A stretch of DNA of 34,000 bases from Lachnospiraceae bacterium (GCA_017532145.1 JAFXJR010000025.1:1-34000); one strand, 5' to 3'. Counted from the first letter of the stretch, positions 23,750 to 33,181 are shown. The notes: generated by a model not told the origin, from the sequence alone. Made by a program: numbers and translations.

Positions 23750-25006
23750 ATGGCAACAAAAGAAACCAGACCATCTAACAGAACCAGAATAAGTTATTCT
23801 TGTCGATTGATGGTATTACTGCTTTCCATGTTTTTCATGACTGGATGTGGGGGAAACGTGGATGTACCAGCTATCCTGGACACAGTGGAAACAATTATGA
23901 TGTCCTCAGAAAGTGAGTCGGGTTCAGGGGGAGAAAGCAGTTCATCAACAATTGATACAGAGATACCATCCGTTCAGTCAGGTGGTGAGAATCTGTCTTC
24001 TTATCTAAAGGTACATTATATTGATGTAGGACAGGGAGATGCTACACTGATTACCTGTGATGGAGAAGCCATGCTGATTGATGCCGGAGACAATACCAAG
24101 GGAGAAATAGTCTGTGACTATCTTGATAATCAGGGAGTAGATGAGTTGAAATATCTGGTGTTGACTCATCCGGATGCAGACCATATTGGAGGTGCCGATG
24201 TGGTAGTATCCAATGTGGATATAGAAAATGTATTTATGTCCACATTTACCAAGGATAACAAGACTTATGACGACTTAATGGATGCCTTGGATGATAAGAA
24301 GCTATCCTGGTCACTTCCCCAGGTAGGCGATGTGTATGAGATAGGTAAAGCCTTTTTTCAGATTGTTGCACCAAATAGGGAGTATGAAGATGCCAACGAT
24401 GCTTCTATTGGACTGATGGTAACTTATGGAAAGACCAAGTTTTTATTTACTGGAGATGCAGAGGAGGAGGCTGAAGCAGACATTCTGGACAATGGACTCA
24501 GTTTGGATTGTGATGTTTTTCAGGCAGGTCATCATGGCAGCAGAACGTCTAATACGAAAGCCCTACTGGAAGCAGCCAGCCCTACTTATGTGGTAGTAAG
24601 CTGTGAGGAAAACAACTCCTATGGACATCCTCATGCAGAGCCGATGAACAGGTTTCGTGGCATGGGCATTAAGTTGTTTAGAACTGATGAACAGGGTTCG
24701 TTGATTGCCCAATCCAATGGAACAGATATTACCTGGAACAGCGCACCTACAGAAAGCTGGCAGGCAGGAGAACCAAAAGGCTCATCCTCTCAGGGACAGA
24801 AAAAGCAAAATTCATCAGGTAGCAACAGCTCCTCACAGGGGTCTTCCAAGGTTACTTATGTGTGTAATACGAAATCTAAGAAATTCCATACGCCTGACTG
24901 TGATTCGGTAGAAACCATGAATCCTGAAAGCAGGAAGGATGTAAGCAGTAAACGAAAAGAGCTGATTAACCAGGGATATAGTCCATGTAAGAGCTGTAAT
25001 CCATAA
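23750..25006 (+). CDS. ComEC-like metallo-beta-lactamase lipoprotein with C-terminal Cys domain
   Basis: 418 residues. Signal peptide with lipobox FFMTGC (Cys33), then a Ser/Gly/Glu-rich tether to about residue 80. The metallo-hydrolase domain of the ComEC/Rec2 type follows: KVHYIDVGQGDATLI, HPDADH with ligands His140, Asp142, Asp144 and His145, LFTGDAEEEAE, FQAGHHGS and SYGHPHAE. A second Ser/Gln-rich linker leads to a C-terminal domain of about 50 residues, VTYVCNTKSKKFHTPDCDSV ending SPCKSCNP. This resembles the Ada-type Cys zinc module that often ends such proteins. The ATG at 23750 has GAGGGTG six bases upstream, better than the ATG at 23735. A cell-surface nuclease or phosphodiesterase role is likely; the substrate is unknown. 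Confidence 0.87.
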   Translation: MATKETRPSNRTRISYSCRLMVLLLSMFFMTGCGGNVDVPAILDTVETIMMSSESESGSGGESSSSTIDTEIPSVQSGGENLSSYLKVHYIDVGQGDATLITCDGEAMLIDAGDNTKGEIVCDYLDNQGVDELKYLVLTHPDADHIGGADVVVSNVDIENVFMSTFTKDNKTYDDLMDALDDKKLSWSLPQVGDVYEIGKAFFQIVAPNREYEDANDASIGLMVTYGKTKFLFTGDAEEEAEADILDNGLSLDCDVFQAGHHGSRTSNTKALLEAASPTYVVVSCEENNSYGHPHAEPMNRFRGMGIKLFRTDEQGSLIAQSNGTDITWNSAPTESWQAGEPKGSSSQGQKKQNSSGSNSSSQGSSKVTYVCNTKSKKFHTPDCDSVETMNPESRKDVSSKRKELINQGYSPCKSCNP

Positions 25007-25043
25007 AAATTTTCCGCGTAATCTATATTTTCCTCAAGGACTA

Positions 25044-25112
25044 TGCTAGAATAGACGGGATTATCTGGGGATATCTGAATCATTATGAATAAAGTAGGTT
25101 TCAGATATCCCC
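25044..25112 (+). promoter_or_regulatory. dapF promoter and leader hairpin
   Basis: Extended -10 TGCTAGAAT (25044-25052). It is followed by a perfect 13-bp inverted repeat GGGGATATCTGAA (25067-25079) / TTCAGATATCCCC (25100-25112) with a 20-base loop, ending 23 bases before the dapF start. No T-run. The stem would form at the very 5' end of the mRNA, a position used for mRNA stabilisation or control of translation. Confidence 0.6.
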
Positions 25113-25135
25113 TGAGAGAAGAAGGGAAAAGGATG

Positions 25136-26014
25136 ATGAAAATAAAGTTTACCAAGATGCAGGGGTGTGGAAACGACTATATTTATGTGAATTGCTCTGA
25201 GGAAAAGATTCCTCAGCATAAAAAAGAAGGGCTGGTTAGACGGTTAAGCGACCGGCATTTTGGAATTGGAGGGGATGGTGTGATTTTTATTCATTCCTCC
25301 CCTAAGCTTTCGGAGGAAGAAGCAGACTTTGAAATGGAAATGTACAATGCAGATGGCTCCCGGTCTGAAATGTGCGGAAATGGTATCCGTTGTGTGGCAA
25401 AGTATGTATATGACAAGGGATTGACAGATAAGGCTTCTTTGCAGATTGTAAGCTGTGGAAAGGTAAAACCACTGGAGCTGACTGTAGAAAAGGAAAAGGT
25501 GGTAGAGGTAAAGGTCAATATGGGCAGACCAGTGCTGCAGACCAGAGAAATTCCTGTGATTTCTGAACGGGATGAGGCGATTGCAGAAAAAATAGAAGTG
25601 GCTGGACAGACCTACCGGATGACCTGTGTTTCTATGGGTAATCCTCACGCCGTAGTATTTATGGAGGATGCAGAGGCGTTAAGGACTTTCAACATAGAAG
25701 AAGTGGGTTCTCACTTTGAGCATCATTCCCGCTTTCCTCAAAGAACCAATGTGGAGTTTGTCAAAGTACTGGATGCCAATACGATACAGATGCGTGTCTG
25801 GGAAAGGGGAACGGGAGAAACTCTGGCTTGTGGAACCGGAGCCTGTGCAGCAGTAGTAGCCGGTGTATTAAATGGTTTGACGCAGGAGGAAGTAACTGTT
25901 AAACTATTAGGTGGTGAATTAAAAATCTGCTGGGATAGGGAGACCAAGCTGGTTTATATGACAGGTCCCGCAGAAACGGTATTTGATGGGGAAATCGAAG
26001 TAGAAGATATTTAG
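25136..26014 (+). CDS. dapF: diaminopimelate epimerase
   Basis: 292 residues. Converts LL- to meso-diaminopimelate in the lysine and peptidoglycan pathway. The two catalytic cysteines are visible: Cys80 in MCGNGIRCVAKYVYD and Cys232 in LACGTGACAAVVAG. The N-terminal FTKMQGCGNDYIYV is typical. Start chosen at the second of two adjacent ATG codons (25133, 25136), with GAAGGGAAAAGG in front; either is possible. The next gene 21 bases downstream makes the substrate of this enzyme, so the two steps are encoded together. Confidence 0.96.
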   Translation: MKIKFTKMQGCGNDYIYVNCSEEKIPQHKKEGLVRRLSDRHFGIGGDGVIFIHSSPKLSEEEADFEMEMYNADGSRSEMCGNGIRCVAKYVYDKGLTDKASLQIVSCGKVKPLELTVEKEKVVEVKVNMGRPVLQTREIPVISERDEAIAEKIEVAGQTYRMTCVSMGNPHAVVFMEDAEALRTFNIEEVGSHFEHHSRFPQRTNVEFVKVLDANTIQMRVWERGTGETLACGTGACAAVVAGVLNGLTQEEVTVKLLGGELKICWDRETKLVYMTGPAETVFDGEIEVEDI

Positions 26015-26035
26015 AAAAACGAGAGGAGAATAACG

Positions 26036-27250
26036 ATGTTTAAGGTAAATGATAATTATCTCAAGCTTCCGGGAAGCTATCTTTTTTCCACAATTGCTAA
26101 GAAGGTCAACGAATATACTCAGGCTAATCCGGAGAAAAAAATTATTCGTTTGGGTATTGGTGATGTAACTCAGCCACTGGCACCAGCGATTATTGAAAGT
26201 TTGCATGGGGCTGTGGATGAGATGGGAAAAGCAGAAAGCTTTCGGGGATATGCTCCCGACTTGGGCTATGAATTTTTAAGAAAGGCTATTGCAGACAACG
26301 ACTATAAGGCCAGAGGCTGCGATATTGCAGCAGATGAAATTTTTGTTTCTGATGGAGCAAAGTGTGATTCGGGAAATATCCAGGAAATCTTTTCTACAGA
26401 CAATAAGATTGCTGTATGTGATCCGGTATATCCTGTATATGTGGATACCAATGTAATGGCAGGCCGTACAGGTACCTATGACCCTAAGCAGGAGACCTGG
26501 AGTGACGTGATTTATATGCCCTGTCTGGCAGAGAATAATTTTGCACCGGAGCTACCTAAGGAGACCCCGGATTTAATCTATCTTTGCTTCCCTAATAATC
26601 CTACCGGTTCTACCATTACAAAGGCACAGCTGCAGGAATGGGTGGACTATGCAAATAAGGTGGGAGCAGTGATTATTTATGATGCTGCCTATGAAGCTTA
26701 TATTTCTGAACCGGATGTTCCTCATACGATTTATGAATGTGAGGGAGCCAGAACCTGTGCGATTGAGCTGCGTTCCTTCTCAAAGAATGCAGGATTTACC
26801 GGTGTGCGTCTGGGAGCAACCGTTATTCCCAAGGATTTAAAATGTGGTGATGTGACTTTACATTCCTTGTGGGCAAGGAGACATGGTACAAAGTACAATG
26901 GAGCGCCTTATATTGTACAGCGTGCAGGAGAGGCTGTCTACTCTGAGGCAGGCAAGGCTCAGCTAAAGGAACAGGTGGCCTATTACATGAATAATGCAAA
27001 ATATATTTTAAACGGCTTAAAGGATGCAGGTTATACCGTTTCCGGTGGGGTGAATGCTCCCTATATTTGGCTGAAAGCACCGGAGGGACTGACCAGCTGG
27101 GAGTTTTTCGACTATCTGTTAGAAAATGCCAACGTGGTGGGAACACCCGGTTCAGGCTTTGGTCCCAGCGGAGAGACCTACTTCCGCCTCACTGCTTTTG
27201 GAAGCTATGAAAATACAGTAGCAGCAGTAGACAGGATTAAAGCTCTGTAA
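26036..27250 (+). CDS. dapL: LL-diaminopimelate aminotransferase
   Basis: 404 residues, PLP enzyme of fold type I that makes LL-diaminopimelate from tetrahydrodipicolinate in one step, bypassing the acylated dap pathway. Recognised by [63 protein letters not shown], and Lys250 in [15 protein letters not shown], the Schiff-base lysine. The FTG following the lysine is characteristic of DapL rather than of other aminotransferases. GAGGAG precedes the ATG. A clear terminator follows, closing the dapF-dapL operon. Confidence 0.96.
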   Translation: MFKVNDNYLKLPGSYLFSTIAKKVNEYTQANPEKKIIRLGIGDVTQPLAPAIIESLHGAVDEMGKAESFRGYAPDLGYEFLRKAIADNDYKARGCDIAADEIFVSDGAKCDSGNIQEIFSTDNKIAVCDPVYPVYVDTNVMAGRTGTYDPKQETWSDVIYMPCLAENNFAPELPKETPDLIYLCFPNNPTGSTITKAQLQEWVDYANKVGAVIIYDAAYEAYISEPDVPHTIYECEGARTCAIELRSFSKNAGFTGVRLGATVIPKDLKCGDVTLHSLWARRHGTKYNGAPYIVQRAGEAVYSEAGKAQLKEQVAYYMNNAKYILNGLKDAGYTVSGGVNAPYIWLKAPEGLTSWEFFDYLLENANVVGTPGSGFGPSGETYFRLTAFGSYENTVAAVDRIKAL

Positions 27251-27279
27251 TCAGATAGGCAAGTCTCAAAATAATTTAG

Positions 27280-27316
27280 CCCGGAACACAAGTTTCTGTG
27301 TTCCGGGACTTTTGTT
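27280..27316 (+). terminator. terminator of dapF-dapL
   Basis: CCCGGAACACA (27280-27290) and TGTGTTCCGGG (27297-27307), loop AGTTTC, followed by ACTTTTGTT. Strong GC stem of 11 bp. Confidence 0.88.
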
Positions 27317-27334
27317 ATAGGATAGGGGAAAGTG

Positions 27335-27637
27335 ATGAAACATATTATCGATGACGAAATGATAGAGTATGTAGGGATATTAGCCAAGTTAGAGCTTTCT
27401 GATACAGAGAAGGAACAGGCAAAGCAGGATATAGAGCAAATGCTTGACTATATTGATAGACTGGGAGAACTGGATACGGAGGACGTAGAGCCTTTGTCTC
27501 ATGTTCTGGAAATGAATAACGTGTTTCGGGAGGATGTAGTCGTCCCTGATGATATAAAGGAAAAAATGTTAGACAATGCACCGGCACAGAAGGACGGAAT
27601 GTTTATGGTGCCAAAAACCTTAGAGCAGATATCTTAG
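27335..27637 (+). CDS. gatC: Asp-tRNA(Asn)/Glu-tRNA(Gln) amidotransferase subunit C
   Basis: 100 residues; the small belt-like subunit that stabilises GatA and GatB. Typical pattern: MIEYVGILAKLELSDTEKEQ, MLDYIDRLGELDTEDVEPLSHV and FREDVVVPDD. ATG 27335 is preceded by AGGGGA with normal spacing; a GTG one codon upstream is the alternative. Leads a gatC-gatA-gatB operon with 14 and 3 bases between genes. The presence of the operon implies tRNA-dependent synthesis of Gln- and/or Asn-tRNA in this organism. Confidence 0.94.
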   Translation: MKHIIDDEMIEYVGILAKLELSDTEKEQAKQDIEQMLDYIDRLGELDTEDVEPLSHVLEMNNVFREDVVVPDDIKEKMLDNAPAQKDGMFMVPKTLEQIS

Positions 27638-27651
27638 AGGAGGCGGAGACG

Positions 27652-29115
27652 ATGGAGTTGCTGGGATGGACAGCAGTAGAGCTGGGAGCCAGAATAAAGG
27701 CAGGGGAAATCAGGGTGACAGAGGCAGCAGAGGCTGTGCTGAACCGAATAGAAGAAAAGGAGGCATTGTATCACTGCTATCTTACGGTGGACAGAGAAAG
27801 GGTGATGGCACAGGCAGAGCAGCTGCAAGGCCGATTGGATAAGGGTGAACTGACTGGCTCTTTGGCAGGTGTTCCCATTGCCGTAAAGGATAATATCTGT
27901 ACAGAGGGCATACGGACTACCTGTGGTTCACGAATGCTGGAAAACTTTGTTCCCATGTATTCGGCAGGAGCAGTCAGTTGTCTGGAAAAAGCAGGTATGC
28001 TACTGATAGGAAAAACCAATCTGGATGAGTTTGCTATGGGGTCTACCACAGAAACCTCTGCTTATGGGGTAACGAGGAATCCCTGGGATATAAGCAGAGT
28101 ACCCGGAGGCTCCTCAGGAGGTTCTGCTGCTGCCGTAGCTGCGCAGGAATGCTTTGCCGCTCTGGGTTCAGATACCGGAGGTTCTGTCCGCCAGCCAGCC
28201 TCCTTCTGTGGAGTAGTGGGAATGAAGCCTACTTATGGAAGAGTATCCCGCTATGGGCTGGTAGCCTATGGCTCCTCTTTGGATCAGATTGGGCCTATCA
28301 CCAGGGATGTAACGGATTGTGCTGCCTTATTGGAAACTATTGCCGTTCATGATTCCAAAGATTCTACTTCAGTGAAAAGAGAGGATGGGAGTTTTCTATC
28401 TGCCCTTAAGGAAGGAGTAGAGGGAATAAGAATTGGTATACCCGGAGACTATTTAGCAGAAGGTCTGGATGCAGAGGTAAAGGCAGCTATCCTGAAGGCA
28501 GCACAGGTTTTCAAGGAGCAGGGAGCCTTCCTCGAGGAGTTTGATTTGGGATTGACAGAATATGCCATTCCTGCCTATTATACGATAGCATCGGCAGAGG
28601 CCAGCTCTAATCTGGAGCGGTTTGATGGGATTAAATATGGCTATCGTACCAAAGAGTATAAGGGGCTTCATCAAATGTATAAAAAATCCCGTTCCGAAGG
28701 CTTTGGTACAGAGGTGAAGCAACGGATTATGCTGGGTTCTTTTGTATTGAGTGCAGGCTATTATGATGCCTATTACTTAAAGGCTTTAAAGGTAAAGGCT
28801 TTGATAAAGAAGACTTTTCATCAGGCTTTTCAAAAATATGATGTGATTCTGGGACCTACAGCACCTTCTACAGCACCTTTGCTGGGAGAAAGTCTGTCGA
28901 ATCCCATGAAGATGTATCTGGGGGATATTTATACAGTGGCGGCAAACCTGGCAGGGCTTCCAGCAATCAGTCTGCCCTGTGGATTGGATACCAAAGGGCT
29001 TCCGATAGGGCTTCAACTGACCGGAGACAGCTTTCAGGAAAAAAAATTATTGCAGACAGCTTATATTTATGAAAAAGCAAGGGGAGTCTTTCCATTGCCC
29101 AAAGAGAGGAAATAG
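27652..29115 (+). CDS. gatA: Asp-tRNA(Asn)/Glu-tRNA(Gln) amidotransferase subunit A
   Basis: 487 residues, amidase-signature glutaminase that releases ammonia from glutamine for the transamidation carried out by GatB. The catalytic Ser-cisSer-Lys triad is in place: Lys79 in GVPIAVKDNI, cis-Ser154 in PGGSSGGSAAA, and nucleophile Ser178 in GSDTGGSVRQPA; the numbers match those known for the S. aureus enzyme. GAGGAGGCGG lies directly in front. Length normal and no disruption seen. Confidence 0.97.
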   Translation: MELLGWTAVELGARIKAGEIRVTEAAEAVLNRIEEKEALYHCYLTVDRERVMAQAEQLQGRLDKGELTGSLAGVPIAVKDNICTEGIRTTCGSRMLENFVPMYSAGAVSCLEKAGMLLIGKTNLDEFAMGSTTETSAYGVTRNPWDISRVPGGSSGGSAAAVAAQECFAALGSDTGGSVRQPASFCGVVGMKPTYGRVSRYGLVAYGSSLDQIGPITRDVTDCAALLETIAVHDSKDSTSVKREDGSFLSALKEGVEGIRIGIPGDYLAEGLDAEVKAAILKAAQVFKEQGAFLEEFDLGLTEYAIPAYYTIASAEASSNLERFDGIKYGYRTKEYKGLHQMYKKSRSEGFGTEVKQRIMLGSFVLSAGYYDAYYLKALKVKALIKKTFHQAFQKYDVILGPTAPSTAPLLGESLSNPMKMYLGDIYTVAANLAGLPAISLPCGLDTKGLPIGLQLTGDSFQEKKLLQTAYIYEKARGVFPLPKERK

Positions 29116-29118
29116 CAG

Positions 29119-30600
29119 ATGGGAAAACAGTATGAAACGGTAATTGGTTTAGAGGTACATGTGGAACTGGCGACAAAAACCAAGATTTTTTGTGGATGTA
29201 GTACAGCATTTGGAGGAGAGCCTAACACCCATACCTGTCCGGTCTGTACAGGTATGCCGGGGGCTTTGCCTATGCTTAATCGACAAGTGTTGGAGTATGC
29301 AGCAGCAGTGGGACTGGCTTTAAATTGCCGGATTCCTCCTTTATGTAAATTTGACAGAAAAAATTATTTTTATCCTGATAACCCTCAAAACTACCAGATT
29401 TCCCAGCTTTATCTCCCTCTTTGCCGTGAGGGCAGCATAGAAATTGACACAGTACAGGGGAAAAAGACTGTTCGTATCCATGAAATCCATATGGAAGAAG
29501 ATGCAGGCAAGCTGATTCATGAAACAGGGGTAGAACAGAGGGATGGTCAGACACAGGAGGACGATATACAAGAGTATTCTCTGGTAGACTATAATCGTGC
29601 AGGTATTCCTCTTATTGAGATTGTGACGGAACCGGATATGCGTAGTGCGGAGGAAGTCACTGCTTTCCTGGAAAAGCTAAGGAGGATAATTCAGTATCTG
29701 GGAGCTTCCGACTGTAAGCTGCAGGAAGGCTCAATGAGAGTAGATGTCAATTTATCGGTTAGAGAGAAAGGAACAGAAGCCTATGGAACGAGAACGGAAA
29801 TGAAGAATCTTAATTCCTTCCGTGCGATTACCAGAGCCATTCAGGGAGAGCAAGAGCGGCAAATTCATCTTTTAGAAGAAGGAAAAGCGGTAATGCAGGA
29901 AACCAGAAGATGGGAGGATAGCAAAGGAGAATCCTATGGGGTAAGAAGTAAGGAGGATGCCAGAGATTACCGGTATTTTCCTGACCCGGATTTGATGCCT
30001 GTAGTGGTTAGCAGGGATTGGCTGGAGGAAATTCGCAGCAGGCAGCCGGAGCTGGCTGAGGAAAAGCTGGAGCGCTATAGAAAAGAGTATCAGCTTCCAG
30101 ACTATGACATTGGGATTTTAATTTCCTCCCGCCATCTGGCTACCTTGTTTGAGGAGACGACAGCCCTTTGCGGACAGCCTAAAAAGGTCTCTAATTGGCT
30201 GATGGGAGATACCCTGCGTCTGCTGAATGAAAGGGGGATGGAACCGGAGAAGCTGGGGATTTCCCCAGAATATTTGGCAAGCTTGATTCGACTGGTAGAT
30301 GAAAAGATAATCAATAATACAGTGGCTAAAGAGGTATTTCAGGTAATGTTTGACAAGGGAGTAGATCCGAAACAGTATGTGGAAGCCATGGGACTGCAGA
30401 CGGTCAGTGATGAGGGAATACTGAAGCAGACCTTGGAGAAGGTGATAGGGGCAAATCCAAAGTCTGTGGAGGATTACCGAAAGGGGAAGGAAAAGGCCAT
30501 AGGCTTTCTAGTAGGTCAGACCATGAAGGAAACTGGAGGAAAGGCGGAGCCAGGAGAAGTGAAACGTTTGTTGAAAGAATTATTGGATGCTTCTGTGTAA
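29119..30600 (+). CDS. gatB: Asp-tRNA(Asn)/Glu-tRNA(Gln) amidotransferase subunit B
   Basis: 493 residues. Binds the mischarged tRNA, activates the side-chain carboxylate with ATP and transfers ammonia from GatA. Typical N-terminus YETVIGLEVHVELATKTKIF. Zinc-type cysteines at about 25, 27, 40 and 43 (FCGCS and HTCPVCTGMPG). FDRKNYFYPDNPQNYQISQ and HMEEDAGKLIHE follow. The C-terminal helical and YqeY-like tail extends from about 330 to the end (GANPKSVEDYRKGKEKAIGF). Three bases after gatA, so translation is coupled. Confidence 0.97.
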   Translation: MGKQYETVIGLEVHVELATKTKIFCGCSTAFGGEPNTHTCPVCTGMPGALPMLNRQVLEYAAAVGLALNCRIPPLCKFDRKNYFYPDNPQNYQISQLYLPLCREGSIEIDTVQGKKTVRIHEIHMEEDAGKLIHETGVEQRDGQTQEDDIQEYSLVDYNRAGIPLIEIVTEPDMRSAEEVTAFLEKLRRIIQYLGASDCKLQEGSMRVDVNLSVREKGTEAYGTRTEMKNLNSFRAITRAIQGEQERQIHLLEEGKAVMQETRRWEDSKGESYGVRSKEDARDYRYFPDPDLMPVVVSRDWLEEIRSRQPELAEEKLERYRKEYQLPDYDIGILISSRHLATLFEETTALCGQPKKVSNWLMGDTLRLLNERGMEPEKLGISPEYLASLIRLVDEKIINNTVAKEVFQVMFDKGVDPKQYVEAMGLQTVSDEGILKQTLEKVIGANPKSVEDYRKGKEKAIGFLVGQTMKETGGKAEPGEVKRLLKELLDASV

Positions 30601-30642
30601 AATGTGGTATACTGTAGGAAATACAGGAAGGAGGGAGAAGCC

Positions 30643-31062
30643 ATGAACACAAAAAAGGCAGGCTTTTTGTGTCTGATTTTGGTCATAACGATTCTGTTAT
30701 TAGGAATATGTTTGGAGAATATCCGAACCAGGTTTGTAAGTAGGTGTGTTCCGGATCAAAAAACAGGGGTTTATATTCCCTCCAGTCATCTCATACTCTC
30801 TGATGGGAAAGCCTGTCCACAGGAGCTGCTTAGTGCAAGAGGGCAAAGGTGTAGAATGCAGGAGTCAGAACAGGAACAGGATACCGGTCAGGATTATCTG
30901 TCAATACACATATATTTGTTGTTGATACATAAATTTTTTGTTATCGTGGAAAGGGGACAGTGGGAAGAACTGCCTCAGCAAGAGATTGTCGTAACATATA
31001 TTCATAATACAGATGGAAAAAAGTGGAAGAATCGTGGCGAAGATTTTCGTCTAACTGGATGA
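30643..31062 (+). CDS. small membrane-anchored or secreted protein, unknown function
   Basis: 139 residues. N-terminal NTKKAGFLCLILVITILLLG is a signal peptide or membrane anchor. The rest is hydrophilic and partly acidic (SEQEQDTGQD), with no family I recognise. GGAGGGAG stands before the ATG at 30643; an upstream in-frame ATG at 30604 would add 13 residues across the ribosome binding site. It lies 42 bases after gatB in the same direction and may ride on that operon. A short hydrophobic stretch IHIYLLLIHKFFVIVERG occurs at about residues 87-104. Confidence 0.7.
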   Translation: MNTKKAGFLCLILVITILLLGICLENIRTRFVSRCVPDQKTGVYIPSSHLILSDGKACPQELLSARGQRCRMQESEQEQDTGQDYLSIHIYLLLIHKFFVIVERGQWEELPQQEIVVTYIHNTDGKKWKNRGEDFRLTG

Positions 31063-31074
31063 AAACATGAAGAC

Positions 31075-31124
31075 TATCCGTTTTCGGATAAAGTAAAAAG
31101 CTGATAAGTAATCGGATTATCCGG
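31075..31124 (+). other. leader with alternative short stems before the transporter gene
   Basis: TATCCG (31075-31080) pairs with CGGATA (31085-31090) across TTTT, while a palindrome CGGAT-T-ATCCG lies at 31113-31123. All four arms share the same core, so they could pair in alternative ways. No T-run. A simple regulatory leader is possible but unproven. Confidence 0.35.
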
Positions 31125-31202
31125 ACGAGGATGAGAGACAGCAAAAGAAATAGAGAAATGCATAAACATCTAAGAAGTACAAAAATAGGGAGACGAGATA
31201 AT

Positions 31203-32555
31203 ATGTTAGCACAAATATTTGCAGTTGTCATTTTTGTGGCAATGTTTATTTTTATTGTAACGGAAATTGTGGAACGCCATGTGGTCTCATTGATTTGTGC
31301 AGCTCTTACCATGATTCTGGTTTTTGGTGTAGGAATGGGCAGTATGGAGGCCGTGATTGAAACAATCAATATCCAAAGTATATTCAGGACAGAGTTCTGG
31401 TATATGACAGGAGAAGGGGGGGCAGGCAGTGGCATCAACTGGGAAACGATAGCTTTTATTTTCGGCATGATGGTGATGGTAGAAGGAATGGCCAGGGTAG
31501 GATTTTTCAGATGGCTCTGTATGCTGATTGCCAAACTGGTAAAATATAAGGTGATTTCCATCTTTATCACGTTCATGGTACTGTCTACCATTCTTGCCAT
31601 GTTTATTGACAGTATTACGGTGATTCTGTTTTTGGTAGCAGTAACCATAGAACTGGCTCAGCTGTTAAAGTTCAATCCCATTCCCATGATACTGGCAGAA
31701 ATATTCTGTGCCAATCTGGGTGGTTCCGCTACGATGTGTGGAGACCCTCCCAATATTATTATCGGTACATCCCTGGGATATTCCTTTGGTGAGTTTCTGG
31801 GAAATACAGGAGTGATTGCCGGAGTGGCATTTCTGGCAGTGGTACCTTATTTTTACTTTGCCTTCCGTAAGGAATTGCTGGTCAACGGTTCGGAAGCAGT
31901 AGATTATCGCAGTATGCCCAGTCCTGCTTCCGCCATACAGGATAAAAAAGGGTTTATCATCAGCAGTGTAATTTTTATCTGTACCGTTATTTTGCTGGTC
32001 ACTCACGCCCAGACAGGACTTACTGTATCATCCATAGGAGTGTTGGTAGCAATAGGAACTTTGGTGACAGCAGGAAAAAGTGCCTTTGTTTTGTTGAAAA
32101 AGGTAGATTATAAGACGCTTCTGTTTTTTGTCGGATTGTTTGTGGTTATAGGCGGATTGGAGCAGACGGGTATTTTGGAAATGATGGCAGGATTTATTGG
32201 TCATATCAGTGGCGGAAATATTATGGTAATGATAGCCATTATTATTTGGCTGTCAGCGATAGCTAGTGGCTTTGTAGATAATATTCCCTTTGCGACAACA
32301 ATGATCCCCATTATTAAAAGCCTATCTGTGGCTTATGGAGTGGATTTATCTGTTCTGGCCTGGACTCTGGCGATGGGAACAGATATAGGAGGGAGCGCCA
32401 CGCCTATCGGAGCCTCTGCAAATGTAGTGGGGGTTGCAACGGCTTCCCGTGAGGGATATATTATCAGATGGGGACTATATTGCAGAAAGATGGTTCCAGC
32501 AACTTTGATGGTGGTGCTGATTTCTATGTTAGTAATTTATGTGAGATATTTATAG
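31203..32555 (+). CDS. SLC13/ArsB-NhaD-type ion transporter
   Basis: 450 residues with about 10-12 membrane helices. Belongs to the ion transporter superfamily of ArsB, NhaD and the P protein. The two re-entrant signature regions are clear: NLGGSATMCGDPPNIIIGTS and GFVDNIPFATTMIP with TDIGGSATPIGASANVVG. Start set at 31203 (MLAQIFAVVIF), with GGGAGA about nine bases upstream; a longer frame from 31131 would add a basic 24-residue stretch. The substrate is not decided by sequence: sodium/proton antiport, arsenite or a dicarboxylate are all possible. Followed 19 bases later by the cytidylate-kinase-like gene. Confidence 0.88.
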   Translation: MLAQIFAVVIFVAMFIFIVTEIVERHVVSLICAALTMILVFGVGMGSMEAVIETINIQSIFRTEFWYMTGEGGAGSGINWETIAFIFGMMVMVEGMARVGFFRWLCMLIAKLVKYKVISIFITFMVLSTILAMFIDSITVILFLVAVTIELAQLLKFNPIPMILAEIFCANLGGSATMCGDPPNIIIGTSLGYSFGEFLGNTGVIAGVAFLAVVPYFYFAFRKELLVNGSEAVDYRSMPSPASAIQDKKGFIISSVIFICTVILLVTHAQTGLTVSSIGVLVAIGTLVTAGKSAFVLLKKVDYKTLLFFVGLFVVIGGLEQTGILEMMAGFIGHISGGNIMVMIAIIIWLSAIASGFVDNIPFATTMIPIIKSLSVAYGVDLSVLAWTLAMGTDIGGSATPIGASANVVGVATASREGYIIRWGLYCRKMVPATLMVVLISMLVIYVRYL

Positions 32556-32574
32556 GAGAGGAGCAGGTGTATTA

Positions 32575-33171
32575 ATGACATCACAATTAATTATTTCTGT
32601 GGGAAGAGAATTTGGCAGCGGTGGTCATGAGATTGCAAAGGATCTGGCAGAGCATTATCAGATTGAGCTGTTAGACAGTAATCTGTTGACAGAAGTGGCA
32701 AAGCATAAGGAGTTGGAGCTACACCATCTGGAAGGATTAGAAGAAAAAAGGAAGATTAAGCTATTTTCCAGAACCGTTAGGGGATTTAGCAGTTCACCGG
32801 AGGAAAATTTGGCTCTGTTACAGTTTGACTATCTGCAAAAAAAAGCTGCTGAAGGGAACTCTTTTGTGGTGGTGGGGAGATGCAGCGAAAATATTCTGCG
32901 AAAGTTTAAGTGCCTGATTTCCATTTTTGTACTGGCTGACAGAAAGTGCAAGATGGAACGAGTAATGAAACTGTATGAAATGTCGGAAAGCATGGCAGAA
33001 AAGTATATCCGTGAAAGGGATATGGAACGTAAACGTTACCATAATAGCTTCTGTGAGGGTAAATGGGGAGATTCCAGAAACTATGATCTTTCTGTCAACA
33101 GCAGCAAGCTGGGGCTGGATGAAACGACAGAAATGCTGATTGAATATATTGACAGAAGGAGAAAAAAGTGA
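32575..33171 (+). CDS. cytidylate kinase-like family protein
   Basis: 198 residues, P-loop NTPase of the AAA_26/cytidylate-kinase-like family. N-terminal IISVGREFGSGGHEIAKDLA holds the modified Walker A; a later FVVVGRCSENIL and the lid-like RERDMERKRYHNSF fit a nucleotide kinase fold. In this family the substrate is seldom known, and true cytidylate kinase (cmk) is longer. GGAGAGGAG lies in front of the ATG. The spacing to the transporter indicates co-transcription, perhaps linking transport to nucleotide level. Confidence 0.85.
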   Translation: MTSQLIISVGREFGSGGHEIAKDLAEHYQIELLDSNLLTEVAKHKELELHHLEGLEEKRKIKLFSRTVRGFSSSPEENLALLQFDYLQKKAAEGNSFVVVGRCSENILRKFKCLISIFVLADRKCKMERVMKLYEMSESMAEKYIRERDMERKRYHNSFCEGKWGDSRNYDLSVNSSKLGLDETTEMLIEYIDRRRKK

Positions 33172-33181
33172 GTGGAATAAC

